The translations under genes were made by a program, and so were the position numbers. From positions 1-8,094 of the forward strand of contig CACZSX010000053.1 in NCBI GenBank assembly GCA_902783915.1: DNA of 8,094 nt. The letters are read 5' to 3'. Positions 6,865 to 8,094 of the stretch are shown here, in pieces; positions within the stretch are counted from its first letter, which is position 1; each line of letters begins with the position of its first letter. The notes beneath the pieces were generated by a model. It was not told the DNA's origin. It worked only from the letters and a program-made list of their open reading frames with translations, and did no database searches. The stretch is from an uncultured Erysipelotrichaceae bacterium. GTDB taxonomy: Bacteria > Bacillota_I > Bacilli_A > RF39 > UBA660.

Positions 6865-6890
6865 AAAAAAAGAATATTAATATATTCTTT
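6864..6890 (-). terminator. Rho-independent terminator of the 143-aa gene
   Basis: A 9-bp perfect stem, AAAGAATAT (6869-6877) and ATATTCTTT (6882-6890), with loop TAAT, followed on the minus strand by a run of T (T8 counting the stem's last three). The stem is almost all A-U, so it may be weak. It overlaps the stop codon at 6889-6891. Confidence 0.65.
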
Positions 6891-7320
6891 ATAGAAATTC
6901 TTTTAATTTTTCTACATATGCTTCCTGCATATTTACAAATTCTGATATTAAAGAATGTACCTTACCATCAATACTCTTATTATTTAATAATCTTCTACCT
7001 TCTATAATACCCATATTTGTACCTTTTAAAAATAACTCAGATATTTTAGATGTACTATCATCAACAAAAAGTCTCATTTCAATACCTTTTTTTGCCATTG
7101 CTTTTTCCATTCTATTTATTTCGTGAGGTTCTTTATTTTTATTATACTTTGGATATATTTTTTCTATTTTTTCTAGTAATCTTCCATATTCTTTTAATTG
7201 ATTATCAAGTATTTTTTTTAATTTTTTATCTTCAACTTTATCAAGTACATAATTTATAGTATCTCTTCCCATACTTGCGCCTTTATTAAGTTCATCTAAT
7301 GCATTTATATTATCATTCAT
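6889..7320 (-). CDS. Small helical protein of unknown function, 143 aa
   Basis: The ATG at 7318-7320 follows GGAGGT (7326-7331) at 5 nt spacing. The protein has no signal peptide or membrane segment and is predicted almost wholly helical: about 3-28, 31-57, 66-100 and 118-142, which suggests a four-helix bundle. This resembles the ferritin-like DUF2383 type in overall design, but I cannot confirm membership. Polar signature-like stretches are EPHEINRMEKAM (about 64-75), DDSTSKISEL (about 87-96) and KGTNMGIIEGRRLL (about 99-112); the last looks the most conserved in style. There are no cysteines; the only histidines are His66 and His122, and a metal site is not evident. It is monocistronic between tuf and fhs with terminators on both sides. 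I recall similar short proteins in other Bacilli, without a known role. A stress or metal function would be a guess. Confidence 0.85.
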   Translation of the reverse strand: MNDNINALDELNKGASMGRDTINYVLDKVEDKKLKKILDNQLKEYGRLLEKIEKIYPKYNKNKEPHEINRMEKAMAKKGIEMRLFVDDSTSKISELFLKGTNMGIIEGRRLLNNKSIDGKVHSLISEFVNMQEAYVEKLKEFL

Positions 7321-7334
7321 AAAATACCTCCACT

Positions 7335-7340
7335 ATTATA
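7335..7340 (-). promoter_or_regulatory. Candidate -10 element before the 143-aa gene
   Basis: A perfect TATAAT on the minus strand, 3 nt from the SD, preceded by no recognisable -35 at 16-18 nt. It would give a leader of about 10 nt. It is the best match in the gap after the tuf terminator, yet could be chance in AT-rich sequence. Confidence 0.35.
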
Positions 7341-7367
7341 ATGGATATATTTATTAAATTTATACAC

Positions 7368-7394
7368 AAAAAAAGAATGACTTAGTCATTCTTT
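7368..7394 (-). terminator. Rho-independent terminator of tuf
   Basis: A 10-bp perfect stem, AAAGAATGAC (7372-7381) and GTCATTCTTT (7385-7394), with loop TTA. On the minus strand a T7 run follows (7374 to 7368). It lies directly after the tuf stop codon (7396-7398). Confidence 0.85.
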
Positions 7395-7395
7395 A

Positions 7396-8094
7396 TTATT
7401 TATCAATTTTACTTACTACACCTGAACCAACTGTTCTACCACCCTCACGGATAGAGAATTTAGTTCCTTGTTCAATAGCAATTGGGTGAATAAGTTCAAC
7501 TGTCATACGAGTATTATCTCCAGGCATAACCATTTCAGTTCCAGCAGGTAATTCAATAACACCTGTTACGTCTGTAGTTCTGAAATAGAATTGAGGTCTG
7601 TAGTTAGAGAAGAATGGAGTATGTCTTCCGCCTTCTTCTTTACTTAATACGTATACTTCAGCTTCAAACTTAGTATGTGGTGTAACTGTTCCTGGTTTTG
7701 CAAGAACTTGTCCTCTTTCAACTTGGTCTCTAGTGATACCACGCAATAGAACACCAGCATTATCTCCTGCTTGTGCAGAATCTAATTGTTTACGGAACAT
7801 TTCAATTCCTGTAGCTATAGTCTTTTGAGTATCTCTAATACCAACTATTTCAACTTCATCGTTAAGTTTTAATTCACCACGTTCAACACGTCCTGTAACA
7901 ACTGTTCCACGTCCTGTAATTGTGAATACGTCTTCAATTGACATTAAGAATGGTTTATCAGTATCTCTTTGTGGAGTTGGAATCCATTCATCAACTGCAT
8001 CCATTAATTCAACAATTTTTGCTTCATAAGCAGGATCTCCTTCAAGTGCTTTTAAAGCTGATCCACGAATTATTGGAGTATTGTCTCCATCGAA
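7396..8094 (-). CDS. tuf: Elongation factor Tu, C-terminal 232 residues (5' end outside window)
   Basis: EF-Tu delivers aminoacyl-tRNA to the ribosome as a GTP complex in the cytosol. The frame is open to the right edge: it begins with FDGDNTPIIRGSALKALEGD, the end of the GTPase domain, so about 160 N-terminal residues (including the P-loop and NKxD) are missing and the ATG at 8002-8004 is an internal Met. Domain 2 follows with GRGTVVTGRVERG and GDNAGVLLRG. Domain 3 contains GRHTPFFSNYRPQFYFRTTDVTG and GDNTRM, and ends with the canonical GGRTVGSGVVSKI. No odd residues stand out. Codon use is visibly less AT-rich than in the neighbours (CGT for Arg, many GTT/GGT), as expected for a highly expressed gene. 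A terminator directly follows, so the genes downstream are not in its main transcript. Confidence 0.98.
   Translation of the reverse strand, partial: FDGDNTPIIRGSALKALEGDPAYEAKIVELMDAVDEWIPTPQRDTDKPFLMSIEDVFTITGRGTVVTGRVERGELKLNDEVEIVGIRDTQKTIATGIEMFRKQLDSAQAGDNAGVLLRGITRDQVERGQVLAKPGTVTPHTKFEAEVYVLSKEEGGRHTPFFSNYRPQFYFRTTDVTGVIELPAGTEMVMPGDNTRMTVELIHPIAIEQGTKFSIREGGRTVGSGVVSKIDK

Noticed and set aside
8002..8004. ATG as the true start of the EF-Tu frame
   Set aside because: The frame stays open to the window edge and the upstream residues (GSALKALEGD) are conserved EF-Tu sequence, so this is an internal Met of a gene cut by the window.

Overview
The window is very AT-rich and densely coded, with every gene on the minus strand. 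Strong Shine-Dalgarno sites (AGGAGG-type), short gaps, AT-rich rho-independent terminators and an EF-Tu of ordinary bacterial type point to a low-GC Bacillota member. A SipW-type signal peptidase beside TasA-like exported proteins, in such an AT-rich setting, suits the poorly cultured gut Bacilli (RF39- or Erysipelotrichales-like) or a relative; this placement is inference. Trp is encoded by TGG in every gene I checked, so the standard code fits. None of the nine visible stop codons is TGA.

In transcription order (right to left): (1) the C-terminal 232 residues of EF-Tu (tuf), ending in a hairpin terminator; (2) a small helical protein of 143 aa, unrecognised by name, with its own terminator; (3) fhs, formate--tetrahydrofolate ligase, with a terminator whose stem overlaps the stop codon. 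These look like separate housekeeping transcription units. The gap between the terminator before fhs and the fhs ribosome binding site is so short that its candidate extended -10 promoter abuts the terminator's U-tract.

(4) From about 5123 down to the left edge lies one tight operon of at least seven genes, with overlaps or gaps of at most 21 bases and no internal terminator. Its order is: a signal-peptidase-fold membrane protein that has lost both catalytic residues; a TasA/camelysin-like exported protein; an active-looking SipW-type signal peptidase (Ser/His) with an unusual cytoplasmic tail of about 110 residues; two more exported or anchored, beta-rich secreted-type proteins; an unrecognised cytosolic 325-aa protein; and the N-terminal part of a membrane-anchored protein with a coiled coil, which probably leads into an ATPase domain beyond the window.

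The most interesting content is this operon. It looks like a self-contained surface-protein or fibre export module in which a catalytically dead peptidase homologue is paired with a live one and with three candidate substrates or clients, followed by two cytosol-facing proteins of unknown role. No stretch longer than 300 bases lacks a gene. I saw no RNA gene, CRISPR array or insertion sequence.
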